DNA of 26,591 nucleotides from Pelagophyceae sp. CCMP2097 (taxonomy: Eukaryota; Sar; Pelagophyceae). Both the position numbers and the translations under genes were made by a program. Of the stretch, positions 9,786 to 20,504 are shown in pieces. The first letter of the stretch is position 1. Every line of letters starts with the position of its first letter. Below the pieces are notes generated by a model, which saw only the letters and a list, made by a program, of their open reading frames with translations, had not been told where the DNA came from and searched no databases. The DNA lies in assembly GCA_026770575.1 (NCBI GenBank), contig MU657370.1:43393-69983 (forward strand). Direction: 5' to 3'.

Positions 9786-9950
9786 TCAGGGATTTGGCCC
9801 TGCCACGGTGTCCGAGTGATGAAGACGGGCCCGCGCAGGCCCGCTGAGCGGCTCAGTGGGTCCGCACGGCCATTACGAGGACCCCCGAGCAAGGCGAGCG
9901 CGATTGAACATCGTCTCGCGCCGCTGAGCGCCTTTTTGGTGCGGTGCTAA

Positions 9951-11052
9951 ATGTGTTCCGATGACGAAGAGGGCACTGGCGGCATCAACGCGCGGATTTT
10001 GCGGCCGTCGACGCCGCGCGCTCGAGGCGGCAAGTTCGGCTCGCCGAGCACGCGCAGCGCGGCGACGGCGCCGGCGGCGGCGGCGAAGCAGCCGCGCGGC
10101 GCGAAGGCGGCGCCGGCGCCGGCGGCAAAGCGGTCGCGCGTCGAGCCTCCTCCGGCAGCGACGGCTGCGAATGCGTCGCCGCGCGTCGCGCACTCGCTCG
10201 AGGACCTCGTTGACCCGAGGACGCAGCGCGGAAGCCGCTATGCGCCGCTGCACCGCACGGAGCAGATCACAATCGTGATAAAGCACGCCACTACCGAGCT
10301 CGACGCGGTGATCGCCAACGGCGCGGCGGCGGCGGCAGCGCGTGCCGCGGCAGCTGCACCGCCGTCGGCGGGCGGCGGCGGCGGCGCGCCACGCTTGGCT
10401 TTGAGCGACGTCGGCGCGCAGAGACTTCGGCGGGGCTCCGGCGCGTGCGGCGACGACACGCCCGCGCACCAAATGCTGCGCGAGGCGCGAAACATCGGCG
10501 ACGCCGCGACGCTCGCGGTGGTCCTCGCGGCCGGACGCGGGCTGCCCGCAAAGGCAAAGTACACGTTCTCGGCGTCGACCGAGCGCCCGGCGAGCCACGC
10601 GAGCGATAAGCGGCCGCCGCTGCAGCGCGTGCTCGGGGCTCTACCTGAACAACGCGCCGCTCCAGCAGCTCGACGTCACGGCGCAAGTCGTCGCGATCTG
10701 CGCGACTATCGAGCACCTTGCGTAGACCACCGGCAAGGCGCCGACGTTCTCGGCGCTGCTCAAGGCCCCACGTTCGTCGCCCCTCGGCGACTGGGCCGGC
10801 AACGAGCGCCGCTGGACGCCAGAGGCCAGGGCCCACTTGATCCTCTCGCTCGTCGGCCTTCGAGCGGTGCGCACCCTCCGCTTCGCCTCGCTCGAGCCGG
10901 ACGCTTCCGCCGCGCCGCCGGGCTTTCGTACGTACAACCACCCATCCGCGCCGCTTGCCGTGAACCCAGACGCCCTGGCAGAATACGTCCACTCGGCGCG
11001 GCGCATCGTGCTCAGCTTCCCCGCTGCGATCTATCCGAAACGGGGACCATGA
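9951..11052 (+). CDS. Two-exon gene of unknown function, about 334 residues
   Basis: I do not recognise the product. It starts at a real ATG (9951) with an acidic MCSDDEEG, followed by an Ala/Pro/Arg-rich disordered region with poly-Ala and poly-Gly, then a more ordered part (HQMLREARNIGDAATLAVVLAAG). At 10629 the frame is lost, and a TAG at 10723-10725 would block the next frame. One GT-AG intron, 10629-10725 (97 nt, GTGCTC...GCGTAG), repairs both problems in phase 0. Exon 2 (10726-11052) encodes an ordered domain (GDWAGNERRWTPEARAHL, then LRFASLEPD) and ends at TGA 11050-11052. It may be a host gene or belong to a transposon; nothing in the neighbourhood decides this. Confidence 0.5.
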
Positions 11053-11720
11053 AGCGCCAGAGCCGCGCCCGGCCGCGCCGCACCGGCCGCCTCTGTCGGT
11101 AATAACAATCTGCGCGCGGACCGACTAGTTTGATACGCGCGCGTCCGCCGGCCCGCCGGTCTCTCGTGGCAGCGTCGCGCTAGCGCGTGCGGAGCCAGAG
11201 AGACCGGCAGGCCTAGCACTGCGGCGCGCGAGGGGCCGTTTGGTCGTTTGACTCGACCTCGGTCGCACCGCGAGCGTCTTCGACTTTGGGCCAAGGTGGC
11301 CATTTCGGCTCGGCGAGCGGAACGGCGCGCGCGCTGCCCACGGGCGCGACAATCCCACTACCGGCGCGCGCGAGCACGGCCGCCGCGCGCCGCGCGCCGT
11401 GATTTTGACCCGCGTCACGTCGCGCGCCAATCTAGTGCGGCGAGCCCGCGCTCTATAAGCTGCCGGAGTTGTCGACGCCTTCAACACCGGTAGATTTCAG
11501 AGCCTTTGACGGTTCACTTTTTCGAATGAGCGCCTCTGCGCCGCACACGGCGCTCGGCTCCACTAATCGCGATACCCAACGCACCGAAGTTCGTCACTTA
11601 GAGAGCACCTCTCCAAAAAGTGAACAATACAAGCTAATCTTTCCGGCCCCTCTCTCCAACGCGCCCGCCCGCGCGCGCGTGCGCCGCCGGCAAAAGAATG
11701 CCCACCCACTCGGACAGCTG
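11053..11720. repeat. Intergenic DNA with two inverted repeats
   Basis: No gene is recognised. One hairpin spans 11151-11212: arms of about 20 bases sharing GCCGGTCTCTC, with one mismatch and one bulge, around a loop containing the palindrome CGCGCTAGCGCG. A second inverted pair is GTTCACTTTTT (11512-11522) with AAAAAGTGAAC (11615-11625), a spacing that could mark a roughly 114-bp MITE-like remnant. Confidence 0.5.
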
Positions 11721-12195
11721 TGTTTATGCTTTCCCCTGAGCCCCCCTCTCATTTTTTTCCATCAATCTCACCATGAAATTAAATCCAAAGAGGGGGGCGC
11801 AAGGGCCTGGGTCTCCCCTAATGTGAGAAAGAGAAAAAACAACTTTCAGAGATTTTGAGGATTTGATAAAAACCTTAAAATGATCACAAAAATTCGAGGG
11901 TAGAAAAAGGATTTTGGTCATACTAAAACAAAATGGAAATATGAAAAGTTGAAGATTAAAAAAAAAGGACAAAACAGATTAAACTAAACATAAAAGCATA
12001 CATAATTCGTGTTATAAGAAAATGAATTCGTTGGACATATTAAATTTATATTCTTATGATATGGATACTATTTTTGAAATTGAGATGGATTTTTAAATTT
12101 TGGTTGATGTATTTTTATTTGGATATTATTTCTAATGTATTTAAATTTTATTTGGATATTATTTCTAATTTTATTATTTATTATTTATTATTTTT
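11721..12195. other. AT-rich spacer with a short tandem duplication
   Basis: AT-rich DNA with no credible gene. Near 12108-12180 the phrase ATTTTTATTTGGATATTATT and its near-identical partner are repeated in tandem (unit about 34 bases), followed by TTATTATTTA microsatellite. It runs straight into the 92-bp hairpin repeat. Confidence 0.55.
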
Positions 12196-12287
12196 GAGGA
12201 CCCGAAGGGTCCTTGCCGTTTATTCAACGTCAGTTTACGGCAAGGGCCCTTCGGGACCTTTGATTGAAGGATTACCAGGGGCAATTA
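12196..12287 (+). repeat. 92-bp hairpin repeat, copy A, ending at the assembly gap
   Basis: It is identical to 20051-20142 at 90 of 92 positions. The arms AGGACCCGAAGGGTCCTTGC... and its inverted partner form a stem of about 23 bp with one or two mismatches around a 17-18 base loop. Copy B continues into a TGTC microsatellite exactly where copy A meets the N run. Confidence 0.9.
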
Positions 12288-12297
12288 NNNNNNNNNN
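12288..12297. other. Assembly gap (10 N)
   Basis: Ten unknown bases. The true length is unknown. Frames crossing it are not meaningful. Confidence 0.99.
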
Positions 12298-13168
12298 GGT
12301 CCAGACGGTGCACGTCGAGGCCGAGCACCGGGTTCGCCACGACGCCGTCGGGCGGCATGGGCAAGAGCGGGTCCAGGCGGGAGAACATCGAGGCCGAGCG
12401 CCGGGTCTGCGCTGCGCCGGGCGCCTAAGCGGCGGTGAGGTAAAAACGGCTGCAGGGAAAGGACAAAACCGCCCCAGCCCTGGGGCCACGGGAGAGTTCG
12501 GGGTTTCGGGACTGCCCGGAGCACGTGCGCCTGGCTCCGGTGAACGAGACCGCAAGGTGCGCCCGCGCTCAGGAGGCCGAGGTGCGGCGCTTGAGGTTGC
12601 CAGGAACAGTCATACTGTTTGGTGATTCTTGAGGTTCAAGTTCGCGTATCGAATTGTCTCGCGACCCTCCTGGACCGATGGCCGAGCCGCCGGCGCGGCC
12701 CCGCCCTGCTGCGTCTGCGAAGAACCGGGCGGCAAGCATTGCACCGAAGGCAAATCCCGCGCGCCCCGCCGCCTCCCTGGCGAGGAGTCCGAGTCGCGAC
12801 AGCCGGAGATTCGAATTCCGGCCTGTTCTTCCGAGCTTCTTCGGGTCGTGCGGGCGGTCGTGGAGCCGCCCGCGATCGGCACGGGCGGCCTCTTTGATAG
12901 AGGCGGCATCTATAATGATCCGGACCTGCTGCCTTCCAACGGCATGGCACAGAGCCTCTGTGATGAGGCCGAGCACCCGACTGCGTCGCGCGTCCGCCGC
13001 GTCCGCGCCAGTCACAGTGGATGGCACTGCGGCACTTGGTTATTCGCCGGTGTACGAACTTCGGTCTCCCTCAGATGCGAGGTCCGCGGTTGAGGCGGCC
13101 CGAATTGCCCGGGGTCGTCGGTGGTTGGATTACTTAAGTCGGGGACGGCTCGGCGCGGCGCCTCGGCG
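12298..13168. other. GC-rich intergenic stretch after the gap
   Basis: Just after the gap a unit with core CGAGGCCGAG(C/G)(A/G)CCGGG is duplicated at 12316-12332 and 12389-12405, offset 73 bases. Further right, long open frames exist on both strands (plus 12629-13093 and 12654-13172; minus 12569-13027). In such GC-rich DNA they are expected by chance, and none shows a domain I know. The 3' end of the BEACH-WD40 gene lies at 13169. A small gene cannot be excluded. Confidence 0.35.
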
Positions 13169-16100
13169 CTAGACGGCGACGCGAACAAACCCGTCGTCGC
13201 AGCCGAGGAGAAGGCATTTGCGCAGCGGGAGCACGGCGAGGGCCTCGACATCGAGCGCGTGGCGGCGGAGCTTGCGGCCTCCGTCGTCGACGAAGTGGCG
13301 CTGCACGACGGTCCTAAGCAGGGCCTTTTCAAAGTGGCGGGGGCGCGTGGGAACGCACGCGCGGAGCGGCGGCTGGCCGGGCTTGAGCGCCGCGACGTGA
13401 TGCGCGGCGACTTTGTGGCCGCTGGCGGCGACGAGCGTGAGGGCGCCGCAATCAGCGTCGAGGAGGCGGACGGCCGCGCCGGCGCCACGCGCGTCGGGCA
13501 GGCCGCGGAGCGCGGCGATTACGCGCGGCGCGCCGGCGCCGAGGTCCCACAGCACCGCGCAGCCATCGGCGCCGACGGTGAGCACCTCGTGGCGGCCCCG
13601 CGCCAACATCTCCACCACGGCGCCGCCGTGCGGCTGCCACGCCGCGACCGCGCGCCCCACGCGCCGCTCAAAAACGACACAACGGCCGCCCTCGGATCCG
13701 CAGACGACTAAATCGCCGCACGCCGCCACGCACCGCGCGCCCCGCGGCAAACGCGGGCGGCCCGCGCCGTCCGCCCCCGCCGCGGGCGCCGACGCCGCGT
13801 CGGCGTGCTGCGCGGACGCTGCGCCACCGGGCCGCGGCGCGCCGGGCGCCTCGCGCTGCGTGCCCTGCGGCGCCGCAGGCGCGGCGCCCGCCACAGGGCC
13901 AAAGTCGACGGCCCACTCGACGGCCGCCCCCGCGGCGCGCGCGTCGACGATGGCGACGCGGTCCGCGGCGAGCGCGACGACAACGTGCTGCGTGGCGCCG
14001 CCGCGCAGCGCGCCACCGGCGCCGTAGCCAAAGTCCAACGGCGCCACGTCGACGACCCGCCCCGCCCAGACCCAGCGCCGCAATTCGGCGCCGCGGTCAA
14101 CGTCCCAGACGTCGACCGACGCGCCGTCCGTGGAGACGGCGCGGCGCAAATCGCCCTCGAGCGCGTGGAGCGCCTTGATGGGCCGGCCGGTCTGCGAGGC
14201 CCACGTCGCGACGACCTAGCGCGCTGCGTCCTCCCTAGCGCGCCGCGTCGTCGAGCCCTCGGCTTTCCAGGGTGCACCTCTGGCGGCTGCCGCTGCAGCG
14301 ACCAGACGCGGACGCCGCCGTCGCGGCCGCCGCAGAGCGCCACGGACTCTGCTTCGTCGACGGCTAAAGCGCGAGCGCCGCCGCCGCCGCCGCGCAGCGC
14401 GCCCGCGACGCGGAGCCGCGGCGCCCACGGCCGGCCCACGGCGTCCCACGGCGCCGCGTCGCAGAAGCGGCCGCGCGCCCCGTCGCCGACGAGCCAAACG
14501 TCGCCGCGTGCCGCGCCCGCGCGCGGCGTCAAGCCGTCGTCGCCGTCCGAGTCCCCCTAGGCGACGCGTCGGCGACGCGGCGGCGGCGACGCGCGCGCTC
14601 CGTCGAGGCCAAAGGCGCGCCTCGTCGACGGCGTCGGACGTCTGCCTCCTCGGCGGCTGCCGCCGCAGGCCCTGCCGCCAGGGCTGCGCCGCTGGCGACG
14701 TCGCCGCCGCCGCGCCGCCGGCGTCGTCGTCGGAAGAGTCGCGGTAAGAGTCGATGTCCGCGTGCGGCCGGCTGTTGGGGAGACGGTCCGGGAAGAGATC
14801 GGGCTGCCGATCGTCGGCCGTAGACGATCGCGTCGCCGCGACGGCGTCGACGACGGTCTTGAAATCGTACGGCTCCCACCGCGGTGCCGCGACCCGCGCC
14901 GCCCGCCGCCGCCGCGCCGCCGCCGCGCCGCCGCCGCCCGCGGACCTCGCGTCCCGGAGCTCGTGCAGCTCCATACCTGACGTCCGCAGCGTCCCGAAGA
15001 CACGTTCGCCGGGGTCCCAAAGACCGCGCCCCGTATCGGGAGTCGACTCGTGCGGACGGCCCCCTTCTGAACCGAGCGCTCGGCTGTGTGCCGGCATCCA
15101 AGGAGCGCCGCACCGTCGTTGCGCTGCGCCTGCGTGCGGTTCTGCTGCTGCTGGACGTAGGGCGCCTGCCACGGCGGCCGCGGCGGCGCTGGCTTGAGCG
15201 CGGCCGCCGCCGACGCGCGCCGCGCGGTCGGCGCGCCGTCCGGCGCGGCGCCGGGCGGCGGCGGCGCGCCGTCGCGGGCCTCTTCGCGGTCATCTCGGAA
15301 CCGCTGCACTACCCAGTCGATGCCCTTCTCCAGCGCGCCTTGACCTGCGTCGAAGCGCCTCGCACGGGAGATCGGACACCGGAGTCCCGCGTGTGTCGGG
15401 CCCGCCGGGCGGCGGCGATCGAGGCCACGCACTCCATTCCATGGCGCGGCGATGCGTCTCGGCGACCGCGGCGTCGTCTTGCCCGCCGGCACCGCGCAAT
15501 TCCGCGCCTGGGGGTGGGGCCGCGTCGGTGCCGCGGGGGAGGCCCTGCGCCTGTTGCGCCAGTTGGACCATGCCGTCGACGAGGGAGTGCGCCGACGGGG
15601 CGTGCCGGCGCATGACGTCGAGCGTGAGCATGGCCGCCAGGGGCGTATACAGCTCGCGCGCCACGTCGAGGGCGAGGCGCCGCTGCCGCGACGCCGCCCC
15701 GGACCTGTCCCCGCCCGACTGCGCGGCGACCGCGGCGGCCGGGGCGCGCGGGTCGTCTGCGTCCGACTGCGCCGTCCGGTACAAATGCACGAGCCTGCGT
15801 CGCGCGTCGACGCCATCTCATCGGCTCGCCCTTTTCATTTTCCCGGGCGTGGCCGGACGCGGCGCCTTTGCTGCGCGAAAAACTTGTCGATGTCCGGCAA
15901 GAGGTGCCGCACCGTGTCGTCGACGCCGACGTGCATGCATACGAGCGAGACGAGAGAGGCGACCTCTGTGAGCGCGTGGTGCGCCGTGTCGTTGCCGCCC
16001 GCATCGGCCGCGAGCGACGACGGCAGCAGCGCGCCGAGGAGGCGGGCGAGGGGCACGGGCGGCAGTTTAACGTAGTAGTAGAGCACCGCCGGCGCGTCGA

Positions 16101-19100
16101 GCCCCACGAGGAGCGCCCGCAAGACGGCGACGACGTCGAGGAGCGCGGGCACGTTTCGACGCGTCGACAGCGCGCCCTCGAGCGAAGCCAAAGCGCCGCG
16201 CTTGTCCAGCAGAGCCTCGAGCACCGCCGGCGCCGCCTGCGCGCTTTTTAGAGAACAGTCGCCCGGCCTTTCGTGGGTACTCACCACCTCGAGGCCGCCG
16301 AGCTGCCGCGCGACTGCGACGAAGGCGGCCGCGCGCGGCGACGGCGACGGCGCCTCGCCCGCGTGCGTGTCGTCGCCGCCCGCGGGCGCCGAGACGAGCG
16401 ACGCCACGAGCGCGGGCAGTACGTACCTTGCCGCGAGCGCCGGCCCGAGCGCGTCATCGCGTGCCAGCGCCGCGAGGGCGTGGGCGCGCCCAAACGCACG
16501 CGCGCCGTCGCCCGCCGCCGGCCGGTCGCGCACGGCGTCGACGACGGCGGGCAGCGCGAGCGAAATAAACGCGCGCGGCCCGCCGCGCCGCAGCAGCGCG
16601 CGCCAGAGCGCGTCGGCGTCGCGCCCCAGCAGCGCGTCCGCGTGGCGCTCGAGGAGCTTGGCGAATTTAGGGACGAGGGACGCCGCCGTGAGCGAAACGC
16701 CGAGGCGCGCGCCGACGGCGTCGACGATCGCCGCGACGTGCCTCGACAGGCTGCCCGGGACGATGCAGCGCCGTTCGTCGTCGTACTCCGCGTCGTCGTC
16801 GTCGTCGTCCGCGTCGTCGTCATCCTCCTCGCCGTCGGCCCGGTCCGCGTCCTGGAGGAAAGTTAAGAGCGTCGGCAGCGCCAGGAGCACGCCCGCGAGG
16901 TCGAGGTCGGCAAAGTCCGAGTCGCGCAGGCATCGGAGCGCGCGGCCGAGGCGCGCGTGAAACGTTTTTGCGGCGGCGGCCACAGCGAGACGCGTGATCA
17001 AGTCGTACGTTGGGACAAAATACGTCGGAAAGGCGCAAACGTCCTCATAGAGCTCGTCCCGGGGCCCGGCGAGGGGCAGCGCGCCGCGCGCGGTGACCGC
17101 ACCGCGCGAGAGCTCGTTGACAAGCGCGCGCACGGCCGGCGGCGGCGGCGCCAGCGCCAGCCCCGTCTGACGGATCCGGAGCCGCGCGCCGTCCACCCCA
17201 GCGGCGGGCGCCTCGCGCGCGGGCGGCGCGCCGGCGTAGAGCTCGGCGATGAGGCACGCGGCGGCGTGCTCGTCCGCCCGTTGCGCGTCCGCGAGCGTCG
17301 CCCGCCGCGGGCAGCCGTCCTCCGCCCCCTCGGGCGGCGCGTCGGTGTCACAGCGCGGCGAGACAAGGGCATCTGCGTCGCGCGCGAAGCCGTCAAGGTC
17401 GGCGAGGCCGTCAAAAGCCGCCCGCCGCCCGCGGTCGGCGGCTCGCGCCGCCGGCGCCGGCGCGGACGAGGAACGCGAGGACGCGGGTTCCAGCGCGACG
17501 AACGCCTCCAGCGCGCGCCGGCGCGTCTCGTCGCCAGGAGCGCGGGCGGCCGCCACCGCGCCGCCGGGGCGCCGCGCGCCGCCGCCGAAGTGGCGCTGGG
17601 GGTGTGGCTCGCAGAAGAGCCGCGCCGAGCCGGGCGTCTTTGGGAGCCGCTCGAAAAGCGCATTCGGCCGGAAGACGAGCGGCACGTTCTTCGCGCGCAT
17701 CGCCGCGGGCCTGCAAGTCGAAGCGTGCTGCGCAGACGCGGTGCGTCAGACGTTCTGCTCGGGGCCCCCGTGTCGGCCCTGGGACCGATTGGCCATCTCC
17801 GGACCGGTGCTTGCGAGGGTCTGTTTCCAACCTTCGCAGGGGCGCGGCCGTGGGCCCCGCGAGCGCGACGCCAAAGACGAGGTCGATCCAGTGGTGCCTA
17901 GTGGGTCTGTAGTGCAGGGCGCCCGTCGCACTTGCGTCGTCATAATCGACTGCGACGGCGATTTCGACCATCGCGGACGCCGAGTCTTTGCAGGTCCGCC
18001 GAGACGTAGTCCGATTCGAGCAACGAGCGGTGGTATTTCACAAAGTCCACCGCGTCGGCACACCACGCGGGCACGCCGAGGTCGCGCAGCCCTACGCGCG
18101 CGTCTCCGCTCGGGGCGCCGCGTCCGCGCATCGAAAAAGGGTCCTCGCACGCACCGTGGTCGCGCTCGTGGAGCGACTCGAAGACTGACGCATCCGAGTA
18201 AAACTCGGGGATGCACCTAGGCACTCCAAGTATGGTTCCTCCGAGTTTTGTTAACCGGTCGACTCGGGCGCCGGTATTCGCTCGTCTGGCGTCCACTCGT
18301 AGAGCCGGGCTATCGTGGCCGGGTAGTGCTCCGCGACGACGCTCGCGCGCACGACGCGCTTCAGCACGGCCGTCGGCATTCGCCGCGAGAGGTAGATCGT
18401 GAGAGCGAGCTCCGACAGCGCCGGCTCCGGAACATGATGCCGCGCCTGCGGGACAACCGTCCAGAGGTCCGAGCGAGGAACCGCGCCGAGGGGCGTTGCC
18501 AAAAGGCGGCTTCGGAGAGCCTCTCTTCATTGCCAAGAGGCGCCGCTTCGCGCCAGCGCGTAGGTGCGGTCGAGCATGGCGTCGCCTTTTGCCAGGCGAT
18601 ATTTGGTCTTGGTGAGGTCCCGCCACCCACCGTGCTCCGACGTCAGGTCCGAGACCCACGGCATCACCGCGTGGTGCGTTACCTGCAAACCGTGGGTAAT
18701 CGCCCCGTCTCTCCGGTGTCCTCTGCGGCGACTTTTTGCGGCGCGGACGCCGCCGGACGCACGTCGTGCCAGGTCCGGCCGACGGCCGCGTTGAGCGCCA
18801 AGAGGTATTCAAAGTTCGAGACGTCGCCTGCGTGGCGCGTCCCGTGCGGCTCGCGTGCGGGCGGCGCCCCAAAAGAAGTCACCTCGGACCCATTTCGTCA
18901 CGAGCGGCACGTCGGCGCCCGGCTCCCGGTGGACCCAGGCCACGTCCGCGGCCCGCGCGCCCGCTGCGCCGCCGTCCGGGGCCGGGGCCGAAGAGGGGCC
19001 GTCCGCGTCGGCCTCGCGTTGCCTTTAAAGGACGGTGCGGACCCGGGCGACATGGAGCGGCGACGAGCGGCGGGGACGAGGAGCGGCGGCGACTTTGCTG

Positions 19101-19882
19101 CGACTCACGGCGGCGGGGCCCAGAATCGCGGTAGCATCTCGAGCCAGAGTCGGTCCGTGACGAAGACCGTGTTTGAATCGAGGCGGTCGAGAGCAAGGCC
19201 GCCGTCGTGCCTACGAGCGTTCGGCTCGAGCGCTTGGCTCCGGCGCCGCGCGGCGGTCGACTCGCAGTTCGGCGAGACCGCGGAGCAGCTGGTACGCCAG
19301 GAAGCGGCACTGCAGGTCCACGGCGCCGCCGGCACCTGGGCGGGCGACGTTGCGGGGACCGCCTCAGGAGCGCGCCGCCTCGAAACTCAAGCGTCGAGGC
19401 GCGCCGCGCACCTCCGCAGAGCGTTGCGAGGTCGTGCGAGCGGAAGGCCCCGCTCAGCGCGCGCAGGGCGCGGCGGAGCCTGCGCACGAAGGAGTGCCGT
19501 CGCGGCCTCTTTCCCCGGGGCGGCGCTCTCACGTGATGCGGTGCGGGTGGACGAGGAATGTGGCACCGCCGCGGCGGACGACTGCGAGCGTCGGGAGGAG
19601 CGACGCGTTGGCGCACGGCGGCGGCGCCGCGGCCTCGAGCGCCGCGGCCGTGAGGGGCCCGGGGCCGACGTCGAGCGCGTCGGCGCCGGCCGCGTCGCCC
19701 GTGTGCGCGCTGACGAGGACGCACCGCGGGCGGCCGTCCTCCGCCAGCTGGCCCGACGACGACTCGTCCGCGGCCGGCGCGCCGGCCGCCGAGGCGTCGT
19801 CGGGCCGGGAGCCGTCTTCCAAAAGTGCGCACCACAGCGCCGCGCCGGGCTCGCCGAGGAGGCAGCAGCCGAGGCCCGCCAT
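13169..19882 (-). CDS. BEACH-WD40 protein of the WDR81/GFS12 type, 17 exons, about 1,800 residues
   Basis: Family members act on endosomes and in autophagy and vacuolar traffic. Exons: 19882-19533, 19479-19412, 19335-19266, 19210-19109, 19022-18883, 18827-18763, 18682-18554, 18445-18282, 18216-18155, 18091-17992, 17897-17838, 17710-~15875, 15794-15433, 15344-15114, 14976-~14630, 14556-14278, 14215-13169 (TAG). All junctions keep frame. Exons 1-4 resemble the kinase-like front of GFS12 ([29 protein letters not shown]). The BEACH domain covers exons 5-12: [59 protein letters not shown]. Exon 12 is a helical middle with an Asp/Glu run (about 16780-16845). Exons 16-17 carry WD40 blades ending [14 protein letters not shown]. 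Donors of introns 3, 7, 8, 10, 11 and probably 12 are GC. A possible extra 48-nt GTGAGT intron is 16237-16284. The start ATG is the least certain point. Confidence 0.85.
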
Positions 19883-20050
19883 GGAGGCAAACTCCGGACG
19901 CGGCCGCGCGCGCAGTCGGGCGCGCGGCGCGCGCCGAGTCGCGTCGGAGACCTTCTCCTCCGATAGGAAATGTCAAGGATTTGATGCGACCCTGAACCAA
20001 AGAGTAGGGAACGACCACCAATAGAGGGTTCAGCACATTTCTAAGTTGTT
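19883..20050. other. 5' flank of the BEACH-WD40 gene, cut short by a repeat element
   Basis: Only 168 bases separate the chosen ATG from the repeat element. No TATA box or other promoter signal is evident on the minus strand. The promoter either lies in this short stretch or includes the inserted element. Confidence 0.3.
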
Positions 20051-20142
20051 GAGGACCCGAAGGGTCCTTGCCGTTTATTCAACGTCAATTTACGGCAAGG
20101 GCCCTTCGGGTCCTTTGATTGAAGGATTACCAGGGGCAATTA

Positions 20143-20187
20143 TGTCTGTCTGTCTGTCCGTTTGTCTGTCTGTCTGTTTGTCTGTCG
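20143..20187 (+). repeat. TGTC microsatellite
   Basis: Eleven tetranucleotide units, mostly TGTC, with a few TGTT/CGTT variants. Confidence 0.95.
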
Positions 20188-20235
20188 CCGGGTCCATCCG
20201 TGAGGTTCCACCTTTGGGAAGAAAAGGGCAGCAAC

Positions 20236-20359
20236 TCGGCCGATTTAGCGATTGGTGGTTGATGCGATTGCTAAAATTGGGAGTTGAGGTCGAGCAGGAG
20301 CCTCATTGGAATCATCATAGAAGAAGTTTTTGGTCACAGGTTCGAATCTGGTCGGCCGC
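20236..20359 (+). repeat. tRNA-Ser-like (GCT anticodon) segment of the SINE-like element
   Basis: GGTTCGAATCT at 20339-20349 matches a Pol III B box / T-arm. The 3' TCGGCCGCA (20352-20360) answers a 5' TCGGCCGA at 20236-20243, giving a weak acceptor stem as in tRNA-Ser. A loop TGCTAAA (20269-20275) places GCT as anticodon. The segment is about 124 bases, too long for a working tRNA, with a roughly 50-base insert where the variable arm would be. I read it as a tRNA-derived SINE head and not as a functional tRNA gene. Confidence 0.55.
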
Positions 20360-20504
20360 AAAAAAAGAAAAAATAAATAGCTCAATAAGAAATAAAATAA
20401 TAAAAAATAAAGATAAGGAGGATTTGAAAGTTCAGTGATTAGTTTTATTTACGTGGGCATTGCAATGGGATTTGGCTGTATCCTTCGGGTCCTCCGTGTG
20501 CCTC

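Larger units (their letters stand above)
20051..20498 (+). mobile_element. Composite SINE-like repeat: hairpin, TGTC microsatellite, tRNA-Ser-like body, A-rich tail
   Basis: It begins with the 92-bp hairpin (20051-20142, also at 12196-12287), then TGTC repeats, a tRNA-like region, an A/AAT-rich stretch (about 20360-20420) and a tail found again inverted at 406-469. Both outer ends carry GAGGACCCGAAGG in opposite orientation (20051-20063 and about 20483-20495), so the element also has terminal inverted repeats. There is no protein-coding capacity. It sits at the junction between the host gene and the AT-rich viral block. Whether retrotransposition (SINE) or a DNA transposase moves it is unresolved. 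Confidence 0.65.

Noticed and set aside
2237..10725. Repeated in-frame TAG codons suggesting TAG is read as an amino acid
   Set aside because: Several of these TAGs are 3' splice sites (8202-8204, 10723-10725, 14216-14218). The BEACH-WD40 gene ends naturally at a TAG (13169-13171). The rest lie in decaying elements.
12299..12420. Bacterial contamination suggested by a protein-like repeat after the gap
   Set aside because: The reading is short, the two copies are in different frames and GC content equals the host flank; not enough to claim foreign origin.
12056..12625. 189-codon gene across 12056-12625
   Set aside because: It spans AT-rich spacer, the hairpin repeat, the N gap and unrelated GC-rich DNA.
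14216..14974. A separate WD40 gene starting at the ATG at 14974
   Set aside because: A 137-nt GT-AG intron (14977-15113) joins this exon in frame to the upstream exon, so the ATG is internal to the larger gene.
16957..18220. Long plus-strand genes at 16957-17901 and 17249-18220, and similar frames across 13000-19970
   Set aside because: They are antisense or shifted shadows of the GC-rich BEACH-WD40 exons, Arg/Ala-rich with no domains.
20236..20359. Functional tRNA-Ser gene
   Set aside because: Too long, the T-stem is mismatched, the anticodon stem is weak and it is embedded in a dispersed repeat.
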